From: Nostoc sp. LEGE 06077
GTDB taxonomy: Bacteria > Cyanobacteriota > Cyanobacteriia > Cyanobacteriales > Nostocaceae
DNA: 64,000 nucleotides
Direction: 5' to 3'
Assembly (NCBI RefSeq): GCF_015207705.1
Contig: NZ_JADEWI010000011.1
Location: forward strand, 62,001 to 126,000
A program made the translations under genes and the position numbers. The notes below the pieces were generated by a model, which had not been told where the DNA came from, did not search any database, and saw nothing but the letters and a program-made list of their open reading frames with translations. The number at the start of each line of letters is the position of its first letter. Position 1 is the stretch's first letter. Shown in pieces: positions 1 through 8,143 of this stretch.

Positions 1-488
1 TCTTTAAACAAGCATTGGCTTTAGCAAAGGCTATGACAGCCCAACTATTGTTGCTCCATGTTTTATCTCCAGAAGAAGAAGGTAGTCCTTATATTCCTAT
101 GTTATCTAACGTTGACTACTATCCAGGCTTGAGTGGTCAAAGTTTAGATTTATACCAAAAACAGTGGGATAGCTTTAAAGATGAAGGCGTGCGGATGTTG
201 CAGTCTTTCTGCGCTCAAGCAAATGCAGCTGATGTTACAGCTGAGTTTAGCCAAATTTTAGGCAACCCTGGCAATACTATTTGTAAACTGGCTACTCAAT
301 GGAATGCAGACTTAATTGTCATGGGACATCGGGGGCGTTCTGGCTTGGCAGAATTTTTTTTAGGTAGTGTGAGTAACTATGTGCTTCACCACGCGAACTA
401 TTCAGTTTATATCGTGCATTATCCTCGCAATTTAAAAAGCGCAGAAAAAACTGTTGAGAAAGCCACGGAAAATGCCAGCGTCTCTTAA
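1..488 (+). CDS. Universal stress protein (UspA family), 5' end outside the window
   Basis: The reading frame is open from the left window edge (codons in frame from base 3), so the start codon lies upstream. The visible part has the UspA fold signature: a beta strand LLLLHVLSPEEE near the beginning and the nucleotide-binding type motif LIVMGHRGRSGLAEFFLGSVS followed by a VLHHA...YIVHYPR end, where G-x2-G-x9-G(S/T) suggests an ATP-binding class. UspA proteins are small cytoplasmic stress-response proteins. It ends 70 bp upstream of hoxE on the same strand; co-transcription is possible but not shown. Family assignment is firm, specific role unknown. Confidence 0.85.
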   Translation, partial: FKQALALAKAMTAQLLLLHVLSPEEEGSPYIPMLSNVDYYPGLSGQSLDLYQKQWDSFKDEGVRMLQSFCAQANAADVTAEFSQILGNPGNTICKLATQWNADLIVMGHRGRSGLAEFFLGSVSNYVLHHANYSVYIVHYPRNLKSAEKTVEKATENASVS

Positions 489-558
489 ATTTTAGAGTGC
501 GATCGCCAAATAAAACTTAGACAATCAAAGACTTTTAACTCTGTCCCCTGCTACAACA

Positions 559-1074
559 ATGAAACCCGCTTCTCCTGTAGCTTTGCTCCATCCCAGTGGT
601 GATAAACGCCTGAAGATGCTAGACGCAACGATGAAGCGTCACCAGTATCAACAAGATGCCTTAATTGAAATTCTCCACAAAGCTCAAGAACTGTACGGTT
701 ATTTAAAAACCGATTTATTACTTTATATTGCCCGTCAATTAAAACTTCCCCCCAGCCAAGTTTATGGAGTCGCCACTTTTTACCATTTATTTTCTCTAGC
801 GCCTCAAGGTGTTCATAGTTGTGTGGTGTGTACAGGAACGGCTTGTTATGTCAAAGGCGCTCAGGCAATTTTAGCAAGTGTAGAAGCAACTGCTCATATT
901 CGGGCGGGTGAAACTACAGCCAATAATCAATTATCACTAATGACAGCAAGATGTTTAGGTGCTTGCGGAATTGCGCCTGCTGTGGTGTTTGATGGCACAG
1001 TTTTAGGTAATCAAACCCCAGAATCAGTTTGCGAATGGCTAAACCACTGCTTTGCCGAACGCATCCAAGGATAG
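559..1074 (+). CDS. hoxE: Bidirectional hydrogenase diaphorase subunit HoxE
   Basis: 171-residue NuoE-like [2Fe-2S] protein, the usual size of cyanobacterial HoxE. A helical N-terminal part ([20 protein letters not shown], then [19 protein letters not shown]) is followed by a thioredoxin-like domain with the cluster cysteines in [10 protein letters not shown] and [11 protein letters not shown]. In the Hox complex HoxEFU forms the NAD(P)H/ferredoxin-linked diaphorase module in the cytoplasm or at the thylakoid surface. First gene of hoxEFU-x-YxH; the next gene starts 8 bp after its stop, so translation is likely coupled. Start at the ATG that gives the conserved length. No clear promoter or LexA box was recognised in the 70-bp upstream spacer. 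Confidence 0.95.
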   Translation: MKPASPVALLHPSGDKRLKMLDATMKRHQYQQDALIEILHKAQELYGYLKTDLLLYIARQLKLPPSQVYGVATFYHLFSLAPQGVHSCVVCTGTACYVKGAQAILASVEATAHIRAGETTANNQLSLMTARCLGACGIAPAVVFDGTVLGNQTPESVCEWLNHCFAERIQG

Positions 1075-1081
1075 TGGGAAA

Positions 1082-2683
1082 ATGGAATTAAATGAATTAT
1101 TAGAAATCGCTAAACAAGAACGCTCTCAAGCTAAACCAGTGAATATTCGCTGTTGTACAGCGGCTGGTTGTTTATCAGCTAATTCCCAAGAAATTAAACA
1201 ACAACTAGAAGCAAGTATCAAGGCCGAAGGCTTAGAAAAAGATGTGCAAGTTTCTAGTGTTGGCTGTATGCGCTTATGCTGTCAAGGGCCATTAGTACAA
1301 GTTGACACTCCTGCGGGAAGCAAACTGTATAAAAAAGTTACTCAACAAGATGCACCAGCAATTATTGAAGCGTTAGATGGCGGTAAAACCCATGTTTCTG
1401 AGATAGATTTATCCCAGCCATTTTTTACCTATCAACAGCTTATTGTTTTAGAAAATAGTGGCAAAATTGACCCAGAAAAGATTCAATCTTATATTGCGGC
1501 TGAAGGTTATCAAGCTCTTTACCATGTCTTGCGGGAGATGACTCCCAGCGAAGTAGTTGAGACAGTTACCCGTAGTGGGTTGCGTGGTAGAGGCGGTGCA
1601 GGTTATCCCACGGGGATTAAATGGGCAACTGTTGCTAAAGCAAAAAGCGATCGCAAATTTGTCATCTGTAACGCCGATGAAGGTGATCCTGGCGCATTTA
1701 TGGATCGGAGTGTTTTAGAAAGTGATCCCCATCGCGTTTTAGAAGGAATGGCGATCGCCGCATATAGCATTGGAGCCAGTCAAGGTTATATTTATGTTCG
1801 GGCAGAATATCCCATCGCTATTCATCGTTTGCAAACAGCAATTCATCAAGCTCAACGCCTCGGTTTATTAGGTAGCCAAATTTTTGAGTCTCCCTTTGAC
1901 TTCAAAATTGATATTCGCATTGGTGCAGGGGCTTATGTCTGCGGCGAAGAAACCGCCTTAATGGCTTCAATTGAAGGCAAACGCGGCCTACCTCATCCCC
2001 GCCCGCCATATCCCGCTGAATCCGGTTTATGGGGTCATCCCACCTTAATTAATAACGTCGAAACCTTTGCCAATATTGCACCAATTATTCGTAAAGGTGC
2101 TGACTGGTTTGCCAGTATTGGTACAGAAAAAAGCAAAGGAACAAAAGTTTTTGCCCTTGCTGGCAAGATTTGCAACACAGGGTTAATCGAAATCCCAATG
2201 GGAACTTCTCTGCGACAAATTGTCGAAGAAATGGGTGGAGGTATTCCCGATGGTGGTACTGCTAAAGCCGTACAAACAGGTGGCCCTTCCGGGGGATGTA
2301 TTCCTGCTTCAGCATTTGATACACCTGTAGATTATGAATCGCTCACAAACCTCGGTTCTATGATGGGTTCTGGCGGCATGATTGTCATGGATCAAACTAC
2401 CAACATGGTGGATGTTGCTCGTTTCTTCATGGAATTTTGTATGGATGAATCCTGTGGTAAGTGTATTCCTTGTCGCGTGGGAACTGTGCAGTTACATGGA
2501 TTATTAACCAAAATTCTTGCAGGTAAAGCCACCCACACTGATTTGCAATTGCTAGAAGAATTAGGAGATATGGTAAAACACACCAGCTTGTGTGGTTTAG
2601 GACAATCTGCACCCAATCCAGTATTTAGTACATTGCATTATTTCCGGGAGGAATATTTAGAGTTAATTACAGGCAACAAGTGA
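1082..2683 (+). CDS. hoxF: Bidirectional hydrogenase diaphorase subunit HoxF
   Basis: 533-residue NuoF-like subunit that binds FMN and NAD(P)H and passes electrons between pyridine nucleotide and the hydrogenase. An N-terminal thioredoxin-like [2Fe-2S] domain (IRCCTAAGC at residues 22-30, then [10 protein letters not shown]) precedes the NuoF core with the NAD/FMN loop [13 protein letters not shown] near residue 166, YVCGEETAL, and the [4Fe-4S] motif ESCGKCIPC near residue 456 with a further Cys in TSLCGLG. The frame is open further upstream from a TTG at 1052, but ATG 1082 lies just after hoxE and gives the normal length. A repeat-rich spacer of 588 bp separates it from hoxU. Confidence 0.95.
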   Translation: MELNELLEIAKQERSQAKPVNIRCCTAAGCLSANSQEIKQQLEASIKAEGLEKDVQVSSVGCMRLCCQGPLVQVDTPAGSKLYKKVTQQDAPAIIEALDGGKTHVSEIDLSQPFFTYQQLIVLENSGKIDPEKIQSYIAAEGYQALYHVLREMTPSEVVETVTRSGLRGRGGAGYPTGIKWATVAKAKSDRKFVICNADEGDPGAFMDRSVLESDPHRVLEGMAIAAYSIGASQGYIYVRAEYPIAIHRLQTAIHQAQRLGLLGSQIFESPFDFKIDIRIGAGAYVCGEETALMASIEGKRGLPHPRPPYPAESGLWGHPTLINNVETFANIAPIIRKGADWFASIGTEKSKGTKVFALAGKICNTGLIEIPMGTSLRQIVEEMGGGIPDGGTAKAVQTGGPSGGCIPASAFDTPVDYESLTNLGSMMGSGGMIVMDQTTNMVDVARFFMEFCMDESCGKCIPCRVGTVQLHGLLTKILAGKATHTDLQLLEELGDMVKHTSLCGLGQSAPNPVFSTLHYFREEYLELITGNK

Positions 2684-2717
2684 CAAGTTTAAAAGTTTTT
2701 TGGTTTGTATAACAATG

Positions 2718-2831
2718 TCAGCCATCACATTCGCAATGCAAGCCATCGCATTCGCAATGTCAGCCATCACATTCGCAATGTAAGTCATTGCATTCTTAAT
2801 GTTAGCCATCACATTCACAATGCAAGCCACC
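2718..2831 (+). repeat. 21-bp tandem repeat array (array A), hoxF-hoxU spacer
   Basis: Five consecutive 21-bp units plus a partial sixth. The consensus contains CATTCGCAATG, a short inverted repeat (CATT-3 nt-AATG), at the same position in each unit; unit 4 has CATTCTTAATG. The period equals two DNA helical turns. Not CRISPR-like: there are no unique spacers. Function unknown; compare the arrays at 28680 and 34892. Confidence 0.9.
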
Positions 2832-2879
2832 GTTTTAAATAATCAAACAAAATTTACCAATTGTTTTGTTATTTCCTCT

Positions 2880-2918
2880 CACCTATAACCTGTCACCTGT
2901 CACCTACAACCTATCACC
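2880..2918 (+). repeat. Heptanucleotide tandem repeat (ACCTRTM type), left part
   Basis: About six contiguous heptamers of the form ACCTATA, ACCTGTC, ACCTACA. Short tandemly repeated heptamers are common in heterocystous cyanobacteria. The array resumes at 3234 with the same unit, so the sequence between looks like an insertion into it. Confidence 0.8.
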
Positions 2919-3232
2919 TATAGCAATTCCCAAGCACATGAAATACCCCCTCCCCTTCCCACTACCGTGTACACACAAGTCGAAAATTTGCCGTCTAAAA
3001 CCGTATCCCGCCTAGAACTAAAGTTCCAGGCTCATAGCCAAAGTCCACAAAACGTGGACTGGAATATATTTTTGCTTGAGTCATCTTCAGATGACTTGCG
3101 CTATGAGACTCGGAATTTATTCCGAGGCGGGACAGATGCACTCAACGAACATTTGTGTGTACACCGTAGCTTGCCAAAGAGAGGGTTGGGGAGGGGTAAT
3201 TTTGTACCTCACTAGAGTCGGAAACGCTACAT
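2919..3232. repeat. Dispersed hairpin repeat element, interrupted copy (second copy at 37211-37329)
   Basis: Its ends form an imperfect inverted repeat, TATAGCAATTCCCAA on the left and the complement of TCGGAAACGCTA on the right. The outer parts match the complement of 37211-37329: AAGCACATGAAATAC on the left and GAGGGTTGGGGAGGGG plus TTTTGTACCTCACT on the right. This copy is split by a 202-bp unit (2965-3166). It is itself flanked by heptamer repeats on both sides, as is the second copy. Likely a small non-autonomous mobile element. Confidence 0.75.
2963..3168. mobile_element. MITE-like element with 17-bp terminal inverted repeats and TA flanks
   Basis: Left end CTACCGTGTACACACAA (2962-2978) and right end TTGTGTGTACACCGTAG (3153-3169) are inverted repeats with one mismatch. 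TA dinucleotides at 2963-2964 and 3167-3168 fit a TA target duplication as made by IS630/Tc1-mariner transposases, leaving a 202-bp element. It encodes no convincing protein. Internally it is almost entirely paired: TCCCGCCT 3006-3013 with AGGCGGGA 3125-3132, CTCATAGC 3031-3038 with GCTATGAG 3100-3107, and hairpins at 3015-3026, 3042-3060, 3079-3096 and 3111-3124. The transposase family is inferred. Confidence 0.8.
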
Positions 3233-3233
3233 A

Positions 3234-3268
3234 ACCTATCACCTGTCCCCTCTCACCTATCACCTATT
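3234..3268 (+). repeat. Heptanucleotide tandem repeat, right part, abutting the hoxU start
   Basis: Five heptamers (ACCTATC, ACCTGTC, CCCTCTC, ACCTATC, ACCTATT) end 3 bp before the hoxU ATG. They occupy the place where a Shine-Dalgarno sequence would be, and none is visible. They continue the array at 2880-2918. Confidence 0.8.
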
Positions 3269-3271
3269 GTT

Positions 3272-3988
3272 ATGACTGTAAAAACTTTGACAATTGATGG
3301 TCAACTGGTTAGCGCCAGTGAAGAAGAAACAGTTTTACAAGTGGCGCAAGAGGCAGGAATTCATATTCCCACATTGTGCCATTTAGAAGGTGTGGGAGAT
3401 GTGGGTGCTTGTCGGCTGTGTTTAGTAGAAATTGCGGGAAGTAATAAATTACAACCTGCTTGCGTGACAAAAGTTAACGAAGGAATGGAGGTTTACACAA
3501 CTAGCGATCGCCTGCAAAAATATCGTCGCACAATTGTAGAAATGCTGTTTGCAGAAGGTAATCACATTTGCTCGGTATGTGTCGCCAATGGTAATTGTGA
3601 ATTACAAGACTTAGCAATTGAAATGGGTATGGATCATGTACGTTTAGAATATCATTTCCCCAATCGCCAAGTAGATGTTTCCCATGATCGCTTCGGTCTT
3701 GACCATAACCGATGTGTGTTGTGTACTCGATGCGTCCGTGTTTGTGACGAAATCGAAGGCGCTCACACTTGGGATATGGCAGGTAGGGGTACAAACTCCC
3801 ACGTTATTACCGACTTGAATCAACCTTGGGGAACATCTCAAACTTGTACATCTTGCGGTAAATGTGTCAACGCTTGCCCTACAGGTGCTATTTTCTACCA
3901 AGGTTCCAGCGTTGGGGAAATGAAACATGATCGTGCCAAACTCGATTTCTTAGTTACCGCAAGGGAAAAACAGCAATGGAATTTTTAG
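3272..3988 (+). CDS. hoxU: Bidirectional hydrogenase diaphorase subunit HoxU
   Basis: 238-residue homologue of the N-terminal part of NuoG, standard HoxU size. A plant-type [2Fe-2S] domain ([15 protein letters not shown]) is followed by the His/Cys cluster motif ([19 protein letters not shown]) and two [4Fe-4S] motifs, [11 protein letters not shown] and [12 protein letters not shown]. It wires HoxEF to the HoxYH hydrogenase module. Start at ATG 3272 with no visible Shine-Dalgarno; the leader is a heptamer array. The following small gene begins 33 bp downstream. Confidence 0.95.
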   Translation: MTVKTLTIDGQLVSASEEETVLQVAQEAGIHIPTLCHLEGVGDVGACRLCLVEIAGSNKLQPACVTKVNEGMEVYTTSDRLQKYRRTIVEMLFAEGNHICSVCVANGNCELQDLAIEMGMDHVRLEYHFPNRQVDVSHDRFGLDHNRCVLCTRCVRVCDEIEGAHTWDMAGRGTNSHVITDLNQPWGTSQTCTSCGKCVNACPTGAIFYQGSSVGEMKHDRAKLDFLVTAREKQQWNF

Positions 3989-4021
3989 CCGTTGATTTTG
4001 AGTCTACGTCAGGAGGTGAAT

Positions 4022-4552
4022 ATGAAACTCCGTCGCATCCAACAAACATTCTGGTGGCTGCTATTGGGAAGTATTTTGACAATATATATATTCCTGGCTT
4101 TAGGAAACCCCACATCACAAACGGCGATCGCTGCTGTCACACGTTTAGAAGCAGCACCAGGCGAAATACTTTATCGCTCACAGACAAAATTAGATGATCA
4201 ATCAGGACACGTCTGGCAAGCGATTCTGTTTAAGCAAGTTTATCCTGGACAAAACATCAGTTTAAATCTGCGGCTCGTAGGTTTCCCCAACTCAGCCGAA
4301 TTAATTCATCCCCAACCGCTAAAAATCACCACCGCTTCTGGCAAAATTTTCACTGCTGCTGACGTTTTCTTAGATGAAGCCCCAGCACCAACTATCGGTC
4401 AATACAACTTCAAAGATATTTTGCCCCAATTACCCAACGAACCCCTACAACTAGCTATACCATTACCCAAACAACAATTTATTAACATCTCCGTCCCCCA
4501 ATCCGTCGTGCAAGAGTGGCATAAAGTCCTCACTGCCAAATCTTCAACCTGA
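4022..4552 (+). CDS. Membrane-anchored or exported DUF3122-like protein inside the hox operon
   Basis: 176 residues from ATG 4022, chosen because AGGAGGTG (4011-4018) is an excellent Shine-Dalgarno and the N-terminus then reads as a signal/anchor segment (WWLLLGSILTIYIFLALG, residues 11-28). The mature part is beta-rich: EILYRSQTKLDDQSGHVWQA, then LNLRLVGFP and YNFKDILPQLP. It resembles the cyanobacterial DUF3122 family from memory; that assignment is tentative. Located between hoxU and hoxY on the same strand. Its predicted position outside the cytoplasm contrasts with the cytoplasmic hydrogenase, so a direct role in the enzyme is doubtful. Confidence 0.8.
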   Translation: MKLRRIQQTFWWLLLGSILTIYIFLALGNPTSQTAIAAVTRLEAAPGEILYRSQTKLDDQSGHVWQAILFKQVYPGQNISLNLRLVGFPNSAELIHPQPLKITTASGKIFTAADVFLDEAPAPTIGQYNFKDILPQLPNEPLQLAIPLPKQQFINISVPQSVVQEWHKVLTAKSST

Positions 4553-4666
4553 CAACATACCTCCAACTCAGCGCCACTCTGCTTTGAAAAGTTTCCTACG
4601 GAGGGAGACCCTCTTTGAGAACTTTTCGCTGCGGTTTACTCAGCGTACCTTTGCGGTTAAAAAATT

Positions 4667-5212
4667 ATGTCTCGCTTGCGACTAGCAACAGTATGGTTAG
4701 GCGGCTGTTCTGGCTGTCATATGTCCTTTCTCGACTTAGATGAATGGCTGATTGATTTAGCTGGACAAGTTGATTTTGTGTACAGTCCCTTTGCGGATAT
4801 TAAAGAATATCCCCATGATGTCGATGTAGTTTTAGTTGAAGGTGCGATCGCTAATGAAGAACACCTCACCACAATCCGTACCGTTCGAGAACGTTCCCAA
4901 ATCTTAATTTCCTTTGGCGATTGTGCTGTAACTGGCAATGTCACCGCCTTACGCAATCCTTTAGGTAGCGCCGAGCCAGTCCTTCAGCGGTGTTACATCG
5001 AATTAGTCGATCTTCATCCTCAAATACCCCAAGAACCCGGCATTGTCCCCCCACTCTTAGATCGAGTTACCCCTGTACATTCAGTAGTCCCTGTTGATAT
5101 TTATTTACCCGGTTGTCCACCCTCAGCAACTCGCATCCGTGCCGCATTAGAGCCACTGTTGCAAGGTGAAAAACCACAACTAGCAGGACGCGAATTCATC
5201 AAATTTGGTTGA
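4667..5212 (+). CDS. hoxY: Bidirectional [NiFe] hydrogenase small subunit HoxY
   Basis: 181 residues, typical of HoxY, which carries only the proximal [4Fe-4S] cluster. Ligand motifs are GGCSGCHMSFLDLDEWL (Cys14, Cys17), SFGDCAVTGN and YLPGCPPSATRIRAAL. It transfers electrons between HoxH and the HoxU clusters. No long signal peptide and no Tat motif, as expected for a cytoplasmic enzyme. The spacer before it (4553-4666) contains an inverted stretch (AAAAGTTTCC.. ..GAGAACTTTTCG) but no clear RBS. Confidence 0.95.
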   Translation: MSRLRLATVWLGGCSGCHMSFLDLDEWLIDLAGQVDFVYSPFADIKEYPHDVDVVLVEGAIANEEHLTTIRTVRERSQILISFGDCAVTGNVTALRNPLGSAEPVLQRCYIELVDLHPQIPQEPGIVPPLLDRVTPVHSVVPVDIYLPGCPPSATRIRAALEPLLQGEKPQLAGREFIKFG

Positions 5213-5214
5213 AC

Positions 5215-5292
5215 AGAAAGCAGGAGGCAGAAAGCAGGGGGCAGGAGGGAATAGTGATTATCCTTCACTCAAAACTCAGCACTCAGCACTTA
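5215..5292 (+). repeat. Heptamer-type and purine-rich spacer repeats between hoxY and the CBS-CP12 gene
   Basis: GCAGGAGGCAGAAAGCAGG-type polypurine repeats are followed by CTCAAAACTCAGCACTCAGC, a heptamer series (CTCAGCA). The same string AAAACTCAGCACTC recurs at 5938-5953 just upstream of hoxH. These are typical spacer repeats of Nostocales; no function is assigned. Confidence 0.65.
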
Positions 5293-5309
5293 AATATAGG
5301 AGATTGATT

Positions 5310-5903
5310 ATGTTAAAAGCCGCAGACATTATGACAAAAGATGTCGCTACCATTCGTAGTTCCGCCACAGTCGCAGAAGCCGTGGCTTTAATGCGGGCTA
5401 GAGATTGGCGAGCATTAATTGTTGACCGTCGCCACGAACAAGACGCTTACGGCATTATCAGCGAGAGCGATATTGTCTATAAAGTTATTGCTTATGGTAA
5501 AGACCCAAATAAAACGCGCGTGTATGAGGTGATGACTAAACCTTGTATCGCGATTAATCCCGACTTAGGTCTGGAATATGTTGCACGGTTATTTGCCCAA
5601 CACCATCTGCATAGAGCGCCTGTGATTCAAGGTGAATTAGTCGGAATCATCTCCCTCACAGACATTTTGGCTTTAAGCGACTTTATCGAACAACCCCGGT
5701 CACTTCTGTTAGAACAACAGCTACAAGATGAAATTAAAAAAGCTCGCGCCGTCTGTGTAGACAAAGGTGTGCGCTCAGAAGAATGCGCCGCCGCTTGGGA
5801 TGCAGTCAACGAAATGCAATCAGAAATGGCACACCAAATCGACGAGAAAATTGACATAACAGCTTTTGAAGATCACTCAGAAAGTCTGAAGTATGAAGTC
5901 TGA
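5310..5903 (+). CDS. CBS-domain / CP12 fusion protein in the hydrogenase operon
   Basis: 197 residues from ATG 5310, preceded by the RBS AGGAGA; the frame is open further up through repeat DNA that is not coding. Residues 1-125 are a tandem CBS pair (MLKAADIMTKDVATIRSSAT; YEVMTKPCIAINPDLGLEYV; GELVGIISLTDILALSDF), a module that binds adenylates. Residues about 140-180 match CP12: AVCVDKGVRSEEC (Cys149, Cys159) followed by the AWDAVNEM core. The C-terminal cysteine pair of full CP12 is absent. CP12 regulates phosphoribulokinase and GAPDH by redox state; CBS-CP12 fusions are known in cyanobacteria. Lying between hoxY and hoxH, it may connect energy charge, redox state and hydrogenase, which is inference. 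Confidence 0.85.
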   Translation: MLKAADIMTKDVATIRSSATVAEAVALMRARDWRALIVDRRHEQDAYGIISESDIVYKVIAYGKDPNKTRVYEVMTKPCIAINPDLGLEYVARLFAQHHLHRAPVIQGELVGIISLTDILALSDFIEQPRSLLLEQQLQDEIKKARAVCVDKGVRSEECAAAWDAVNEMQSEMAHQIDEKIDITAFEDHSESLKYEV

Positions 5904-5963
5904 AGTGGGGGAGAAGGGAGAATATATCACTGACCACTCAAAACTCAGCACTCTTAAAGACCA

Positions 5964-7415
5964 ATGACTAAAAAAATCGTTATTGATCCCGTTACCCGCA
6001 TTGAAGGACACGCCAAGATTAGTATTTTTTTAGATGATGCTGGTCAAGTAAGTGATGCTCACTTTCATGTCACCGAATTTCGCGGGTTTGAAAAGTTTTG
6101 CGAAGGTCGGCCGCTGTGGGAAATGCCGGGAATTACTGCACGAGTTTGCGGTATTTGTCCGGTAAGTCACTTGTTGGCTTCTGCGAAAGCAGGCGATCGC
6201 ATTTTGGCTGTTACTATTCCCCCAACGGCGGCTAAACTCCGTAGGTTGATGAATTTAGGGCAAATTCTCCAATCCCATGCTTTGAGTTTCTTTCATCTCA
6301 GCGCCCCTGATTTCTTACTGGGAATGGATAGCGATCCCCAAACACGCAATGTTTTTGGTTTAATTGCCGCAGAACCAGAATTTGCCCGTGGTGGAATTCG
6401 CTTACGCCAATTTGGGCAAGAAATTATTGAGTTGTTGGGAGGACAAAAAATTCACCCAGCTTGGGCGGTTCCCGGTGGAGTGCGAGAACCATTAACTCCA
6501 GAGAAACGCAGCCACATCCAAAACCGCATTCCTGAAGCACGCACTACTATCTTGAATGCTTTAGCGCGATTTAAAAACTTGCTTGATGAATATGCCAAAG
6601 AAGTCCAAACTTTTGGCAACTTCCGTAGTTTATTTATGGGGTTAGTTACTCCTAATGGTTTGTGGGAAACCTACGACGGAAATATCCGCTTTGTAGATAG
6701 TGGAGGTAATATCATTGCCGATAAACTTGACCCGACGCGCTATCAAGAATTTATCGGGGAAGCTGTTCAACCAGATTCTTACTTAAAATCGCCCTATTAT
6801 CGACCCTTGGGTTATCCGAACCAAAATGATCATTGCCGAATAAATAGTGGGATGTATCGAGTAGGGCCACTAGCACGGCTAAATATTTGTAATCGCATTG
6901 GCACACCTTTAGCTGATCAAGAATTACAAGAATTCCGCGATCGCGGTCAAGGTACAGTCAAGTCATCTTTCTTTTATCACTATGCCCGTTTAATCGAAAT
7001 CATCGCCTGTATTGAACACATTGAAATCTTACTCGATGACCCAGACATATTATCAACTCGACTCCGTGCCGAAGCTGGCATTAATCAACTACAAGGAGTC
7101 GGTGTCAGCGAAGCACCACGCGGCACTTTATTTCATCATTATCAAGTTGATGAAGATGGGTTACTACAAAAAGTCAATTTCATCATTGCCACTGGTCAAA
7201 ATAACTTAGCAATGAATAGGACAGTTGCTCAAATTGCTCGTCATTTCATCCAAGGTACAGAAATTCCTGAAGGAATGTTAAATCGTGTAGAAGCCGGAAT
7301 CCGCGCTTTTGACCCCTGTTTAAGTTGTTCAACTCACGCCGCCGGACAAATGCCTTTACAAGTTCAATTAGTAGCCGTCGATGGCAATATTATTCATCAA
7401 GTTTGGCGACATTAA
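5964..7415 (+). CDS. hoxH: Bidirectional [NiFe] hydrogenase large subunit HoxH
   Basis: 483 residues. Both Ni-Fe binding motifs are present: [10 protein letters not shown] (about residues 60-69) and DPCLSCSTH (residues 450-458). After His458 a 25-residue tail ([10 protein letters not shown]... to VWRH) is the C-terminal extension normally removed by the protease HoxW during Ni insertion. The active site for reversible H2 oxidation sits here. Last gene of the operon; its 3' end overlaps by 26 bp the 3' end of a convergent peroxiredoxin gene, so no separate terminator is present between them. Confidence 0.97.
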   Translation: MTKKIVIDPVTRIEGHAKISIFLDDAGQVSDAHFHVTEFRGFEKFCEGRPLWEMPGITARVCGICPVSHLLASAKAGDRILAVTIPPTAAKLRRLMNLGQILQSHALSFFHLSAPDFLLGMDSDPQTRNVFGLIAAEPEFARGGIRLRQFGQEIIELLGGQKIHPAWAVPGGVREPLTPEKRSHIQNRIPEARTTILNALARFKNLLDEYAKEVQTFGNFRSLFMGLVTPNGLWETYDGNIRFVDSGGNIIADKLDPTRYQEFIGEAVQPDSYLKSPYYRPLGYPNQNDHCRINSGMYRVGPLARLNICNRIGTPLADQELQEFRDRGQGTVKSSFFYHYARLIEIIACIEHIEILLDDPDILSTRLRAEAGINQLQGVGVSEAPRGTLFHHYQVDEDGLLQKVNFIIATGQNNLAMNRTVAQIARHFIQGTEIPEGMLNRVEAGIRAFDPCLSCSTHAAGQMPLQVQLVAVDGNIIHQVWRH

Positions 7416-7944
7416 ATTGTGCTAATAATGTTTCCACACTAGCATTGTGATCTAAAAACGAAAACAAATGTGTATAAAGTAATTTGCCATCTTGATCTAA
7501 GACAAACTGTGCTGGTAAAGGCGCTCCCAATGCTTGCCCTACTTTATATCTCCGAAATATATTACAACTAGGGTCACTTAATAAAGGCATTTTTAAGCCT
7601 AAATCTTGTACAACTATTTGACTTTGCCTTTCATCGGTACTAGTAATCATCAAAACTTCTATACCGCGCTTTGTAAATTCCTCGTAGTTTTCATTCAAAG
7701 CTTTAATATGCGGATAGCAAAATGGGCAGTATTGCTTTTCCGTAAAAATTCTTGTAAAGGCAAGTAATACTGGTTGCTTGCCTCGATAATCTGACAATTT
7801 AACTACAGTCCCGTTAGTAATATCTGGTAATTGAAAATCTGGCGTGCCTATTTCTATCCGAAAATAACTAGTCGCGGGTATTGGCAAAAAGTTACGGAAG
7901 AATCGCTCATTAAATAAGCCAGTAAAATCATTTGAAGTTAGCAT
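7390..7944 (-). CDS. AhpC/TSA-type peroxiredoxin-like protein
   Basis: 184 residues. Thioredoxin fold of the AhpC/TSA class: the segment [27 protein letters not shown] precedes the active region [17 protein letters not shown] with a CxxC pair, then [11 protein letters not shown] and [15 protein letters not shown]. The CPFC arrangement differs from the PxxxT/SxxC active site of true 2-Cys enzymes, so it may act as a thiol oxidoreductase or PRX-like enzyme. It overlaps hoxH tail-to-tail (7390-7415), and follows another peroxiredoxin on the same strand at a 199-bp distance. Confidence 0.85.
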   Translation of the reverse strand: MLTSNDFTGLFNERFFRNFLPIPATSYFRIEIGTPDFQLPDITNGTVVKLSDYRGKQPVLLAFTRIFTEKQYCPFCYPHIKALNENYEEFTKRGIEVLMITSTDERQSQIVVQDLGLKMPLLSDPSCNIFRRYKVGQALGAPLPAQFVLDQDGKLLYTHLFSFLDHNASVETLLAQFNVAKLDE

Positions 7945-8018
7945 ATTTTTATTAGTGAATAATATAAAAACTTAAAGGCACTGTATTTATACTCAGCACA
8001 CAGCACTTTCAAAAACAA

Positions 8019-8074
8019 AACCACAGATTTACACTCAAATTAACACTGATTTTAATCTGTGTTGATCTGTGGTT
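8019..8074. repeat. Nested hairpin repeat between the two peroxiredoxin genes
   Basis: AACCACAGAT (8019-8028) pairs perfectly with ATCTGTGGTT (8065-8074). Inside, AACACTGATT pairs with AATCTGTGTT (8042-8063) apart from one mismatch. Similar CACAGATAAACAC-type sequence is common in spacers of these genomes; a trace is at 38222-38250. It could act as a processing or termination hairpin for the upstream minus-strand gene, though no U-run follows. Confidence 0.7.
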
Positions 8075-8143
8075 CATCTGTGGTGCGGATGAATTTCGCC
8101 TTCAATGCCAACAAATATTATTGGAATTGAAAGCTAGAAAATT

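Noticed and set aside
2718-2831. Possible CRISPR array
   Set aside because: Units are contiguous with no unique spacers and no cas genes are in the window. The same holds for 28680-28851 and 34874-35122.
2967-3215. 82-codon open frame across the MITE-like element
   Set aside because: It starts inside the terminal repeat, has no RBS, and its content follows the hairpins.
5205-5309. N-terminal extension of the CBS-CP12 gene
   Set aside because: The extension is translated spacer repeat DNA; ATG 5310 has an RBS and begins the CBS domain.
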